Below are positions 8,725 through 19,012 of a DNA stretch of 64,000 nucleotides, piece by piece. Positions within the stretch are counted from its first letter, which is position 1; the number at the start of each line of letters is the position of its first letter. The notes below the pieces were generated by a model that did no database searches, had not been told where the DNA came from, and saw only the letters and a program-made list of their open reading frames with translations. The DNA lies in assembly GCF_022698165.1 (NCBI RefSeq), contig NZ_JALDAY010000021.1, positions 1-64,000 of the forward strand. Reading direction: 5' to 3'. A program made the position numbers and the translations under genes. This DNA comes from Streptomyces cylindrosporus (GTDB taxonomy: Bacteria > Actinomycetota > Actinomycetes > Streptomycetales > Streptomycetaceae).

Positions 8725-8806
8725 GCGCACGCGGGGGCTGGTGAGGGCAGAGGCCCCGGACGGTCGTTCGGGGCCATTGTCAGTGGCGTAGGGCAGCATC
8801 GGAGAT

Positions 8807-10189
8807 GTGAGAAACGCGCCCACGATCCTGCATCTCGACATGGATGCCTTCTACGCCTCGGCGGAGCAGGCGTCCAAGCCGAGTCTGCGGGGGAAGGCCG
8901 TCGTCGTGGGCGGGCTGGGGCCGCGTGGGGTGGTGGCCACGGCCTCGTACGAGGCGCGGGTCTTCGGGGTGCGGTCGGCGATGCCGATGGCCCAGGCGCG
9001 GCGGCTGGCGCCGAACGCCGCGTATCTCGTGCCGCGCTTCGGGTTCTACCGGGCGATCAGCGAGCAGGTGATGGGGCTGCTGCACGCGTTGTCGCCGCTG
9101 GTGGAGCCGCTCAGCCTGGACGAGGCGTTCGTGGATCTGGAGGCCGGGGAGGCGGCTTGGGACGAGGCGTCGGCGCGGCTGGTGGGGGAGAAGCTGCGGG
9201 CCGACATACGGGCGGGCACGGGGCTCACCGGGTCCGTGGGGCTCGCCGCGTCCAAGATGCTCGCGAAGATCGCGTCCGAGGAGGCGAAGCCGGACGGGCT
9301 GGTGCTGATCGAGCCGGGGACCGAGCGGGCGCTGCTGGGGCCGATGCCGGTGCGGATCCTGCCGGGGGTGGGGCCGGCCACGGGGGACCATCTGCGGCGG
9401 GCCGGGATCACCACGGTCGACGAGCTGGCCGAGGCGGGGGAGGACGAGCTCGTACGGCTGCTGGGGAAGGCGCACGGGCATGCGCTGTACGCGATGGCAC
9501 TGGCGCGGGACGACCGGCCCGTGGTGGCCGAGCGGGAGGCCAAGTCGGTGTCGGTCGAGGACACGTACGACGTGGACATCCATGACCGGCTGAGAGTGGG
9601 GATGGAGGTGCAGCGGCTGGCGGACCGGTGTGTGCGGCGCCTGCGGGGGGCCGGGCTGTCGGGGCGGACGATCGTGCTGAAGGTGCGTCGGTACGACTTC
9701 TCGACGCTGACCCGGTCCGAGACCTTGCGGGGCCCCACGGACGATCCGGCTGTGGTGCGGGAGGCCGCGGCTCGGTTGCTGGATTCCGTGGACACGACGG
9801 GGGGTGTGCGGTTGCTGGGGGTCGGGGTGAGCGGGCTTGCGGACTACACGCAGGAGGACCTGTTCGCGCAGGCCGCGGGGGTGGGGGAGAGCGAGGAGGC
9901 GGCTGCGGAGCACTCGGTGGAGGAGGGGAGCGAGGGGGCTGTGGAGGCGCAGGCGGCGCATGGCGAGCGGCGGTGGGCTGCGGGGCACGATGTGCGGCAT
10001 GCCGAGTTCGGGCACGGGTGGGTGCAGGGGAGCGGGCTCGGGCGGGTGACCGTGCGGTTCGAGACGCCGCAGTCGGAGGTGGGGCGGGTGCGGACGTTCC
10101 GGGTCGATGATCCTGAGCTGGAGCCGGCTGAGCCGTTGCCGCTGGTGGTGGAGAGACCGGGGGCCGCGGTGGGTGGGGTGGGCGGCTAG
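8807..10189 (+). CDS. dinB: DNA polymerase IV (Y-family translesion polymerase)
   Basis: This 460-aa protein has the Y-family active site DMDAFYASAE near residue 11 and SLDEAFVD near residue 103, the two acidic clusters that bind catalytic metal. A helix-hairpin-helix segment (LPGVGPATGDHLRRAGI) follows, then the little-finger domain. It synthesises past damaged bases without proofreading. After residue about 345 comes an acidic, repeat-like tail (AAAEHSVEEGSEGAVEA) and a conserved C-terminal motif GHGWVQGSG. GTG 8807 has GGAG upstream. Confidence 0.92.
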   Translation: MRNAPTILHLDMDAFYASAEQASKPSLRGKAVVVGGLGPRGVVATASYEARVFGVRSAMPMAQARRLAPNAAYLVPRFGFYRAISEQVMGLLHALSPLVEPLSLDEAFVDLEAGEAAWDEASARLVGEKLRADIRAGTGLTGSVGLAASKMLAKIASEEAKPDGLVLIEPGTERALLGPMPVRILPGVGPATGDHLRRAGITTVDELAEAGEDELVRLLGKAHGHALYAMALARDDRPVVAEREAKSVSVEDTYDVDIHDRLRVGMEVQRLADRCVRRLRGAGLSGRTIVLKVRRYDFSTLTRSETLRGPTDDPAVVREAAARLLDSVDTTGGVRLLGVGVSGLADYTQEDLFAQAAGVGESEEAAAEHSVEEGSEGAVEAQAAHGERRWAAGHDVRHAEFGHGWVQGSGLGRVTVRFETPQSEVGRVRTFRVDDPELEPAEPLPLVVERPGAAVGGVGG

Positions 10190-10214
10190 GCGGTACCGCT
10201 GTCCCCGGGCTGCC

Positions 10215-10592
10215 CTACGCGTCCGCGTCCTCCGTGCCTGCCAAGTTGCCGAAATCCCGGTCCGGGAAAGGGGGTGGGGGAGCCACGTCCAGGCCGTAGT
10301 GGTGGTAGAGCTGGAGTTCCTGCTCGGGGGACAGGTGGCGGCCCACGCCGAAGTCGGGGGCGTCCTTGATCAGGGTGCGGTCGAAGGGGATGCGGAGTGT
10401 GCCTTCGACGAGTTCGCTGGGCTCCAGGGGGACGAAGGCGTCCCGGGAGAAGAGGCCGGTGCGTATGGCCGCCCACTCCGGCACGCCGGTCGCGTCGTCG
10501 AGGTAGATCTCGTCGATCGTGCCGATCTTCGTGCCGTTGCGGTCGAACGCCTTGCGGCCGATCAGGTTGCGCGGATCGATGTCGGTCTGCAC
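10215..10592 (-). CDS. PRC-barrel domain protein
   Basis: This 125-aa protein has an N-terminal PRC barrel (NLIGRKAFDRNGTKIGTIDEIYLDD) followed by a Pro- and acid-rich tail. PRC barrels occur in RNA-processing and photosynthetic proteins, and the role of this standalone form is unknown. The start is GTG 10592, preceded on the minus strand by GGAGGG. The reading frame stays open to 10808, but that extension runs antisense through the glycine riboswitch and is rejected. It is convergent with dinB, 25 nt apart. Confidence 0.83.
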   Translation of the reverse strand: MQTDIDPRNLIGRKAFDRNGTKIGTIDEIYLDDATGVPEWAAIRTGLFSRDAFVPLEPSELVEGTLRIPFDRTLIKDAPDFGVGRHLSPEQELQLYHHYGLDVAPPPPFPDRDFGNLAGTEDADA

Positions 10593-10711
10593 GGGCCCTC
10601 CACTTGGTCGCAACTCATTCGTAAGCACTACAAAAGAGCACATTGGTGAAGGTGGCCACTCGAACGCCCGGGTGAGGTGCTCGCTTGGTAGGCTGGCAGC
10701 GGCTGCTGACC

Positions 10712-10912
10712 CCGTGCGGGAGAGTCTTCCGGAGATCGTCCGGAAGCGCCGAAGGAGCAAATCCTCCCCGGAATCTCTCAGGCACACGTACCGCACGGAC
10801 GAGGTCACTCTGGAAAGCAGGGCGGGTGTCGACGGCTTCCGCTCTCACCGACGGTGAAAACCGGGAGCTCTTGGGCGACCCGGTGAAGCTCTCAGGTTGA
10901 GATGACAGAGGG
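10712..10912 (+). ncRNA. Tandem glycine riboswitch
   Basis: Two glycine aptamers lie in series. Aptamer I is closed by P1 arms 10712-10719 and 10791-10798 and contains the conserved CGCCGAAGGAGCAA and CTCTCAGGCA stretches. Aptamer II (about 10803-10912) contains GACGGTGAAAACCGG and CTCTCAGGTTGAGATGACAG, with ACTCTGG pairing to CAGAG. Glycine binding normally turns on the downstream gene, which here is the glycine decarboxylase, 67 nt further on. Confidence 0.95.
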
Positions 10913-10979
10913 GGAGGCCGTCGGGGTACCCGCGCCGGGGTGCCCCTCGAAGGTCGCGTCAGACCAGGAGGCCTCCGCA

Positions 10980-13865
<2,886 letters not shown>

Positions 13866-13895
13866 CGTCGGTGCCGTGAGGTCGGCGCGGTGAGA

Positions 13896-13928
13896 CAGGG
13901 CCCCGCTTCGGCGGGGCCCTGGTGTTTT
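13896..13928. terminator. Terminator after gcvP
   Basis: An 11-bp GC-rich stem (13896-13906 with 13911-13921) with a TTCG loop is followed by GTGTTTT. It separates gcvP from the convergent Mop gene. Confidence 0.9.
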
Positions 13929-14347
13929 CAGGCCGTGGCCAGGGAGACCTCGGTCGACTTGATCAGGGCGACGACCTGGGTGCCCTCCGCGAGGGCCAGG
14001 TCGCGGGCCGCCTCGTTGGTGATCGCGGAGGTCAGTTCGCCTCCCTCCACGGCGACCTTGACGGAGGCCATGGCGCCGCCGGACGCGATGGCGGTGATCG
14101 TGCCGGGGAGCCGGTTGCGGATGGAGAGGCCGTCGACCGGGCCGGTGGCGAGGGAGACCTCCGTCGACTTCACCAGGGCGCGGACCGCGGAGCCCGGGGC
14201 GAGGGCCAGGTCGGTCACGGCCTCGCGGGTGATCGCCGCGGTGAGGGTCTGGCCGCCGGAGAGACGGACGCCGACCGTCGCCATCGCCTCGCCGGGGGTG
14301 ATGGTGGTGACGGTGCCGGGGAGCTGGTTGCGGATGCTCAGGGTCAT
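13928..14347 (-). CDS. Tandem Mop-domain molybdate-binding protein (molbindin)
   Basis: This 139-aa protein consists of two TOBE/Mop repeats (residues about 1-68 and 72-139). Both contain the pattern LSIRNxLPGT...ITxEA..DLAL..G..V.ALxKSTEVSLA. Molbindins bind molybdate or tungstate oxyanions at subunit interfaces and buffer or deliver them. It lies immediately downstream of modC. ATG 14347 follows TACGGT by 7 nt with no ribosome site, so it may be leaderless with its own promoter. Confidence 0.88.
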   Translation of the reverse strand: MTLSIRNQLPGTVTTITPGEAMATVGVRLSGGQTLTAAITREAVTDLALAPGSAVRALVKSTEVSLATGPVDGLSIRNRLPGTITAIASGGAMASVKVAVEGGELTSAITNEAARDLALAEGTQVVALIKSTEVSLATA

Positions 14348-14354
14348 GGGCAAC

Positions 14355-14360
14355 ACCGTA
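14355..14360 (-). promoter_or_regulatory. -10 box of a leaderless promoter for the Mop gene
   Basis: Read on the minus strand, TACGGT ends 7 nt before the ATG at 14347. No -35 box is obvious. Confidence 0.45.
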
Positions 14361-14374
14361 GGCCTTTGGGGGCT

Positions 14375-15706
14375 TTACGCCGGGTACGCGTGCGTCTGCG
14401 TCGCCTTCACCGTCGCCCAGACCGACGCACCCGGGTGCAGGTCGAGTTCGGCCGCGGCGACCGTGGTGAGGTCTGCGGCGAGGGGGAGTTCGCCGGTGAG
14501 GTCGGCGCGGATCTGGTCGCCGTGGGTCTCCAGGCCTGCCACCTCGCAGCGCCAGTGGTTGCGGGCGCTGGTGCCGGTGGGCGGGTCGCGGTGGAGGGTT
14601 ACGGCGCTGGGTGGGAACGCGACGAACACCTCGCCGGTGAGGAGCTCCGTGGTCGTGATGGCCGGGCCCGCGTCGAGGTGGACCGTGTGGCCGTCCGCCC
14701 TGCCCTTGTAGAGGTTCAGGCCGACGAGTTGGGCGATGTAGTCGGTACGGGGGTGGCGGGCGATGTCGGACGGGGTGCCTTCCTGGACCACGCGGCCGTG
14801 TTCGATGACGACTAGGCGGTCGGCCAGGACCATGGCGTCCAGGGGGTCGTGGGTGACGAGGACTGCGACCGCCTCGAACTCGGCGAGGTGGTGGCGTAGT
14901 TGGGCCCTCACGTCGAGGCGGGTGCGGGCGTCCAGGGCGGCGAGGGGTTCGTCGAGGAGGAGCAGGCGGGGGTTGGTGGCCAGGGCTCGGGCGAGGGCTA
15001 CGCGTTGGGCCTGGCCGCCGGAGAGGTGGCGGGGTTTGGCCGAGGCGTGTGCGGTGAGGTCCATGCGGTGCAGCCAGGCTGCGGCCTCGGCTCGGGATTC
15101 CGCCTTTGTCGCGCCCTGGCAGCGGGGGCCGAAGGCGACGTTGTCGAGGGCCGTGAGGTGGGGGAAGAGGAGGTAGTCCTGGAAGACGACGCCTACCGGG
15201 CGGGATTCGGGGGGTGTGTGGTGGAGGGGGGTGCCGTCCAGGTGGAGGTGGCCTGTGGTGAGGGGGGTGAGGCCGGCGAGGGCTCTGAGGGCGGTGGTTT
15301 TGCCTGCGCCGTTGGGGCCGAGGAGGGCGAGTACGTCGCCGGGGGCTGCGGTGAGGGTGATGTCCAGGGTGAAGTTGCGGCGGTTGATGACGAGGTGGGC
15401 GTCTAGGGCGGGGGTGGTTTGTGGGTGGGGGTGTGGGTGCGAGTGCGCGTGCGGGTGCGTGGTGGGGGCCCGGCCTTCGGCCGGGATTGTGTTCCCACCC
15501 GCACCACCCGTGCGACTTTCGTCGTCGGGTGCGGGTGGCCCCTGTGGGGGTTGAGCGCCGTTGGCGGGTGCGGGTTCGTCTTGAGGGGGGTGGGCGGCGT
15601 TGCTGGGTGCGGGTGGGTCCTGTGGGGGGTGGGTGCCGCTGGCGGGTGTGGGGGGGCTCTGGAGGGGCTGGGTGTTGTCGTTGGCTGGGGAGGGTGTGTT
15701 CTTCAT
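14375..15706 (-). CDS. modC: Molybdate ABC transporter ATP-binding protein with Pro/His-rich extension
   Basis: This 443-aa protein energises molybdate import. The ABC domain begins near residue 101, with Walker A GPNGAGKTT (130-138), signature LSGGQAQRVALARAL and Walker B LLLLDEPLAALD. A C-terminal TOBE/Mop domain follows. Residues 1-100 are atypical: a 13-residue Pro-rich repeat (about 20-60) and a His/Pro tract (84-95, HPHAHSHPHPHP). ModC proteins normally lack this. The true start could be further downstream. ATG 15706 overlaps the stop of a 37-aa ORF as ATGA. Confidence 0.88.
   Translation of the reverse strand: MKNTPSPANDNTQPLQSPPTPASGTHPPQDPPAPSNAAHPPQDEPAPANGAQPPQGPPAPDDESRTGGAGGNTIPAEGRAPTTHPHAHSHPHPHPQTTPALDAHLVINRRNFTLDITLTAAPGDVLALLGPNGAGKTTALRALAGLTPLTTGHLHLDGTPLHHTPPESRPVGVVFQDYLLFPHLTALDNVAFGPRCQGATKAESRAEAAAWLHRMDLTAHASAKPRHLSGGQAQRVALARALATNPRLLLLDEPLAALDARTRLDVRAQLRHHLAEFEAVAVLVTHDPLDAMVLADRLVVIEHGRVVQEGTPSDIARHPRTDYIAQLVGLNLYKGRADGHTVHLDAGPAITTTELLTGEVFVAFPPSAVTLHRDPPTGTSARNHWRCEVAGLETHGDQIRADLTGELPLAADLTTVAAAELDLHPGASVWATVKATQTHAYPA
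15422..15649 (-). repeat. Low-complexity coding repeats in the modC N-terminus
   Basis: The segment 15527-15649 encodes about three copies of a 13-aa unit (APxNxAxPPQxxP type, 39-bp period). The segment 15422-15457 encodes alternating His and Pro. The plus strand here is strongly G-rich and the minus strand C-rich. Confidence 0.7.
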
Positions 15707-15816
15707 CGGGACGGCGTCCAGGGGGTGTTCGGGTGGGTGCCGTCGAGCCGGGGGGTGGTTGGCGGGGGGTGTGGGGTCGGCTCGGGGGTGTCGTGGGGCT
15801 TGGGTGGGTGGTTCAT
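15703..15816 (-). CDS. 37-aa Pro/His-rich ORF coupled between modB and modC
   Basis: The ORF starts at ATG 15816 inside the modB stop (ATGA) and ends at TGA 15703, inside the modC start (ATGA). It encodes a peptide with about 14 prolines in 37 residues. No homologue is recognised and no ribosome site of its own is visible. It may be a translated linker that keeps ribosomes moving from modB to modC, or a chance reading frame in low-complexity DNA. Both flanking overlaps being exact makes translation plausible. Confidence 0.4.
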   Translation of the reverse strand: MNHPPKPHDTPEPTPHPPPTTPRLDGTHPNTPWTPSR

Positions 15817-16709
15817 GAGGGTGTCATCCAGCGGTCTCGTAGGGCTGCCAGGACTGTGATCGAGACCGCCAGGAGGACCAGGCTCAGGGCTATGGCTGCC
15901 TCCGGGTTGTTCTGGAGCGCCAAGTAGACGGCCAGCGGCATGGTCTGGGTGCGGCCGGGGAAGTTGCCCGCGAAGGTGATCGTCGCGCCGAACTCGCCCA
16001 GTGCCCGGGCCCAGGCCAGGACCGAGCCCGCTGCGATGCCGGGGGCGATCAGGGGGAGGGTGACCCGGCGGAAGGCCGTGAAGCGGGACGCGCCCAAGGT
16101 GGTTGCCGCCTCCTCGTAGCGGGGGTCGGCCGCGCGCAGTGTGCCCTCCACGCTGATGACCAGGAACGGCATCGCCACGAAGGTCTCGGCGACCACGACG
16201 CCTGTGGTCGTGAAGGGGAGGGTGATGCCGAACCAGGAGTCGAGCCACTGGCCGACCACGCCGTTGCGGCCCAGGGCGAGGAGGAGGGCCACGCCGCCCA
16301 CCACGGGGGGGAGGACCAGAGGCAGGGTGACCAAGGCCCGTACGAAGCCTCGGCCCGGGAAGTCCGTGCGGGCCAGCAACCAGGCCAACGGGACTCCGAT
16401 GACCAGACTCGCCGCCGTAGCCGCCGTGGCGCAGATCAGCGACAGGCGCAGGGCCTGCCAGACCTCCGCGCTGGTCAGCTGGTCCGGCATCGTGCTCCAC
16501 GGGGCCCGCACGAGCAGCGCGACCAGGGGGAGGAGGAGGAAGGCCAGGCCCAGGAGGGCCGGGATGAGCAGGGGGAGGGGGACTCCGCGGCGGGCGGTGG
16601 GGTGGGCCCATGTGGTGTCCGGGCCTCGGCGGGGCGTGCGGACACGTCCGCGCCGCGGGCCGCCCTCCAGGGTGTCGGCCGCGGCGTCGGACCTGTCGGT
16701 GGGGGTCAC
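15813..16709 (-). CDS. modB: Molybdate ABC transporter permease
   Basis: This 298-aa inner-membrane permease has about six transmembrane segments and the EAA-type loop EAATTLGASRFTAFRRVTLPLIAPGI, where ModC docks. GTG 16709 overlaps the modA stop (GTGA), so the genes are translationally coupled. A longer in-frame reading upstream runs antisense-like through modA and has unrelated composition, so it is rejected. The N-terminus has about 40 charged residues before the first membrane helix. Confidence 0.9.
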   Translation of the reverse strand: MTPTDRSDAAADTLEGGPRRGRVRTPRRGPDTTWAHPTARRGVPLPLLIPALLGLAFLLLPLVALLVRAPWSTMPDQLTSAEVWQALRLSLICATAATAASLVIGVPLAWLLARTDFPGRGFVRALVTLPLVLPPVVGGVALLLALGRNGVVGQWLDSWFGITLPFTTTGVVVAETFVAMPFLVISVEGTLRAADPRYEEAATTLGASRFTAFRRVTLPLIAPGIAAGSVLAWARALGEFGATITFAGNFPGRTQTMPLAVYLALQNNPEAAIALSLVLLAVSITVLAALRDRWMTPS

Positions 16710-17539
16710 GGCTTGAGGAACCCGGCCTCGTTCAGGACCTTCTGGCCCTCGGCGGACTGCACGAGCTGGATGAACGCCTTGGCCGCGGTGGGGTTCTTGG
16801 CGTTCTTCAGGAGGGCGATCGGGTAGTCGTTGATGGCCTTCGCCGACTCGGGGAACTCCACGCCCTCGACCTTGCTGCCCGCCGCCTTCACGTCGGTCTG
16901 GTAGACCACCGCCGCGTCGGCCTCCTTCAGCACCACCTTGTTGAGGGCCGACTTGACGTCCTCCTCGTAGGAGACCGGCGTGAGCTTCAGGCTGCTCGCG
17001 TCGAGCGCCTTCTGTGCCGCGGCGCCGCACGGCACCGTCTTGTCGCACAGCACGACCTTCAGGGAGGACTTGGTGAGGTCCTTCAGGGAGGCGACCTTGT
17101 CCGGGTTGCCCGGCAGGGTGGCGATCTCCAGCTGGTTGCGGACGAAGGTGGCCGGCGTGCCGACCGCGTCGCCCTTGTCCGTCACGATCGCCATCGTCTT
17201 CGGGCTGGCCGCGGCGAAGACGTCGGCCGGGGCGCCGCCCGTGATGCCCGCGGCGAGCGAGTCGCTGCCGCCGAAGCTGAAGGTCACCTTCGTGCCCGGG
17301 TGCTCCTTCTCGAACTCCTTGCCCAGCGTCGTGAAGCTCTCCTGCAGCGAGGCCGCCGCGAAGACGGTCACGGTGCCGGACAGCTTCGGCGACGAGGAGG
17401 CGGAGGCCGAGGTGTCGGACTTGGTGGAGTTCGAGTCCGAGTCGGAGGAGGAACAGGCGCTCAGGGCCAGCAGTGCGGCGGCTCCTGCGCCGGCCACCTG
17501 CAGAGTCCGGCGGGTCCGGCGCGCGGAACGGGTCATCAC
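16706..17539 (-). CDS. modA: Molybdate-binding lipoprotein
   Basis: This protein of about 277 aa has a lipoprotein signal peptide (ALLALSAC, lipobox cysteine about residue 28) followed by a Ser/Asp-rich linker and a periplasmic-binding-protein fold. It starts VTVFAAASLQESF, typical of ModA, and also contains FSFGGSDSLAAGI and DAAVVYQTD. It captures molybdate outside the membrane for ModBC. The start is GTG 17539 (7 nt after GGGAG) or the adjacent ATG 17536. It is the first gene of the mod operon. Confidence 0.92.
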   Translation of the reverse strand: MMTRSARRTRRTLQVAGAGAAALLALSACSSSDSDSNSTKSDTSASASSSPKLSGTVTVFAAASLQESFTTLGKEFEKEHPGTKVTFSFGGSDSLAAGITGGAPADVFAAASPKTMAIVTDKGDAVGTPATFVRNQLEIATLPGNPDKVASLKDLTKSSLKVVLCDKTVPCGAAAQKALDASSLKLTPVSYEEDVKSALNKVVLKEADAAVVYQTDVKAAGSKVEGVEFPESAKAINDYPIALLKNAKNPTAAKAFIQLVQSAEGQKVLNEAGFLKP

Positions 17540-17726
17540 GGGTCCACTCCCTATGTCGCTTCGTGGAGGAGCCCGTCGGGCCTCTCCTGTGCGCCGATCA
17601 TACTGGCGCAAATGCGAGGTGTAAGTCTCCTGTCACATCGCATGAGCTGGACCAATGGGTGGATGGGGTGTGCATGTGCGTTCATACGGGACGGGAGTGG
17701 CGGGCGGTGCGGATGCGCTCGGTGGG

Positions 17727-18122
17727 TCAGGCTCGGTCGATGTGGACGTTCGTCGACTTCACCCGGGCCGTGGCCTCCATGCCGACCTCCAGGCCGAGTT
17801 CCTCGACGGCCTCGCGGGTCAGCAGTGAGACCAGGCGATGCGGACCGGCCTGGATCTCGACCTGGGCCGCCACGTCGCCGAGTTTGATCGCGGTCACGAT
17901 GCCCGGGAAGGCGTTGCGCACCGAGGTGTACGAGGTCTCCTCCTCGCTGGTGCCGGCCTTGGCGAGCTCGACGGAGAACGCGGCCAGGGCCCGCCCGTCG
18001 ATGAGCCGCCGCCCGCTGTCGTCGCGATGGGTCGCCACCCGGCCGGCGTCCGCCCAGCGGCGCGCGGTGTCGGGGCTGACGCCGAGCAGCCGTGCTGCCT
18101 GGCCGATTGTGTAGCTCTGCAT
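17727..18122 (-). CDS. HTH-Mop protein, putative molybdate-responsive regulator
   Basis: This 131-aa protein has an N-terminal excisionase/MerR-type helix-turn-helix (YTIGQAARLLGVSPDTARRW) and a C-terminal single Mop domain (residues about 64-131, RNAFPGIVTAIKLGD to ARVKSTNVHIDRA). The combination resembles ModE-like sensors in layout but has a different DNA-binding domain. It is upstream of modA on the same strand. Regulation of the mod operon is an inference. ATG 18122 is preceded by TATCGT with a 6-nt gap, so it is probably leaderless and its level set at transcription. Confidence 0.85.
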   Translation of the reverse strand: MQSYTIGQAARLLGVSPDTARRWADAGRVATHRDDSGRRLIDGRALAAFSVELAKAGTSEEETSYTSVRNAFPGIVTAIKLGDVAAQVEIQAGPHRLVSLLTREAVEELGLEVGMEATARVKSTNVHIDRA

Positions 18123-18128
18123 GCGGTC

Positions 18129-18134
18129 ACGATA
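18129..18134 (-). promoter_or_regulatory. -10 box of a leaderless promoter for the HTH-Mop gene
   Basis: Read on the minus strand, TATCGT ends 6 nt before the ATG at 18122. It is close to the consensus TAnnnT and no ribosome site is present. Confidence 0.55.
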
Positions 18135-18367
18135 GGGCCGCGAACGGGCTTCGGCGGACGTGCACCCGGACCGGGACCGGGTCGTGGACGTGCTGCGCGT
18201 CGCCGGCGGGGACGGCTGGGCGGTCCCGCGGAGGCTGGAGAGCGACTCGGAGTGGGGCGAGGTGACCCTCGTCTTCACGGAGGGGGGCCTGTGGGAGTGT
18301 GGCGTCGAGATCCGCGGCCGTATGGGCTTCGGGCAGGTGGTGGTACGTCCGTGGCGGCGCGGGGTGT

Positions 18368-18886
18368 TCAGGAGAGTCCCGACGCCCTGAGTACCGCCAG
18401 CGCGGTCTCGTCGTCGATGCGGTGGCCGAGGCGGCGCAGCACCTCCGTGCCCTGGCGGAGCGTGCCGCGCTCCAGTGAGCGACGTACGCCCGTGTCCAGC
18501 TCGTGCCAGAGCAGCGGGTCGGCGACCAGGACGCGCGGGTCGAGTTCCAGGTTGTGGCCGTCGGTGTCGCGCAGGGCAAGGTGGCAGGAGGCGCCCTCGT
18601 ACTGCCGTACCGAGACCAGGGCGTCCGTGCGGACCGTGCGGCGGTGCACCGGGCCGCTGACCGCGAGCCAGCCCGGACCCGCGGTCACGCGGGGCGGGAG
18701 CAGGACCGTGAAGACGGCCGCCGAGAGGGCGAGCCAGAGCAGCGCGCGGGCCGGGGTGAGCGTCCGCGCGTCCCAGTCGACCAGCAGAGTCATGGCGAAG
18801 AAGGCCAGTGCGCAGCACGCGGCGAGGCGGGCGCTGCCGCGCCAGTGGCGGTCGCCTGCCGGGGCCGGCGGTGTGCTCCTTCGCAT
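18368..18886 (-). CDS. Conserved membrane protein of unknown function
   Basis: This 172-aa protein has two predicted transmembrane segments (residues about 20-37 and 47-63). A soluble domain follows that looks beta-rich (RRTVRTDALVSVRQYEG...HNLELDPRVL), resembling bacterial PH-type folds, and a short helical C-terminus. No catalytic motif is seen. It stands alone between the mod block and the permease gene. The 245 bp before the HTH-Mop gene hold no convincing gene. Confidence 0.75.
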   Translation of the reverse strand: MRRSTPPAPAGDRHWRGSARLAACCALAFFAMTLLVDWDARTLTPARALLWLALSAAVFTVLLPPRVTAGPGWLAVSGPVHRRTVRTDALVSVRQYEGASCHLALRDTDGHNLELDPRVLVADPLLWHELDTGVRRSLERGTLRQGTEVLRRLGHRIDDETALAVLRASGLS

Positions 18887-19012
18887 GAGGCGACGGTAGG
18901 TCGGCGCACCAGTGGGTGGGCCCGCCGCTGACGCTCTTCTGACGCGGGGAGAGCGGATTCTGACGCGTTCCTTACGTCTCCCGGGTCGCGTAACCCGGCG
19001 GCCGGCCGGGGT

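Noticed and set aside
10593..10808. Longer N-terminus for the PRC-barrel protein
   Set aside because: It runs antisense through the glycine riboswitch, and a ribosome site precedes GTG 10592.
10902..10979. 26-residue N-terminal extension of gcvP
   Set aside because: The upstream ATG is part of riboswitch aptamer II; AGGAGG fits ATG 10980.
16710..17048. N-terminal extension of modB
   Set aside because: It lies over modA in another frame and has no domain match; GTG 16709 gives the operon-typical 4-nt overlap.
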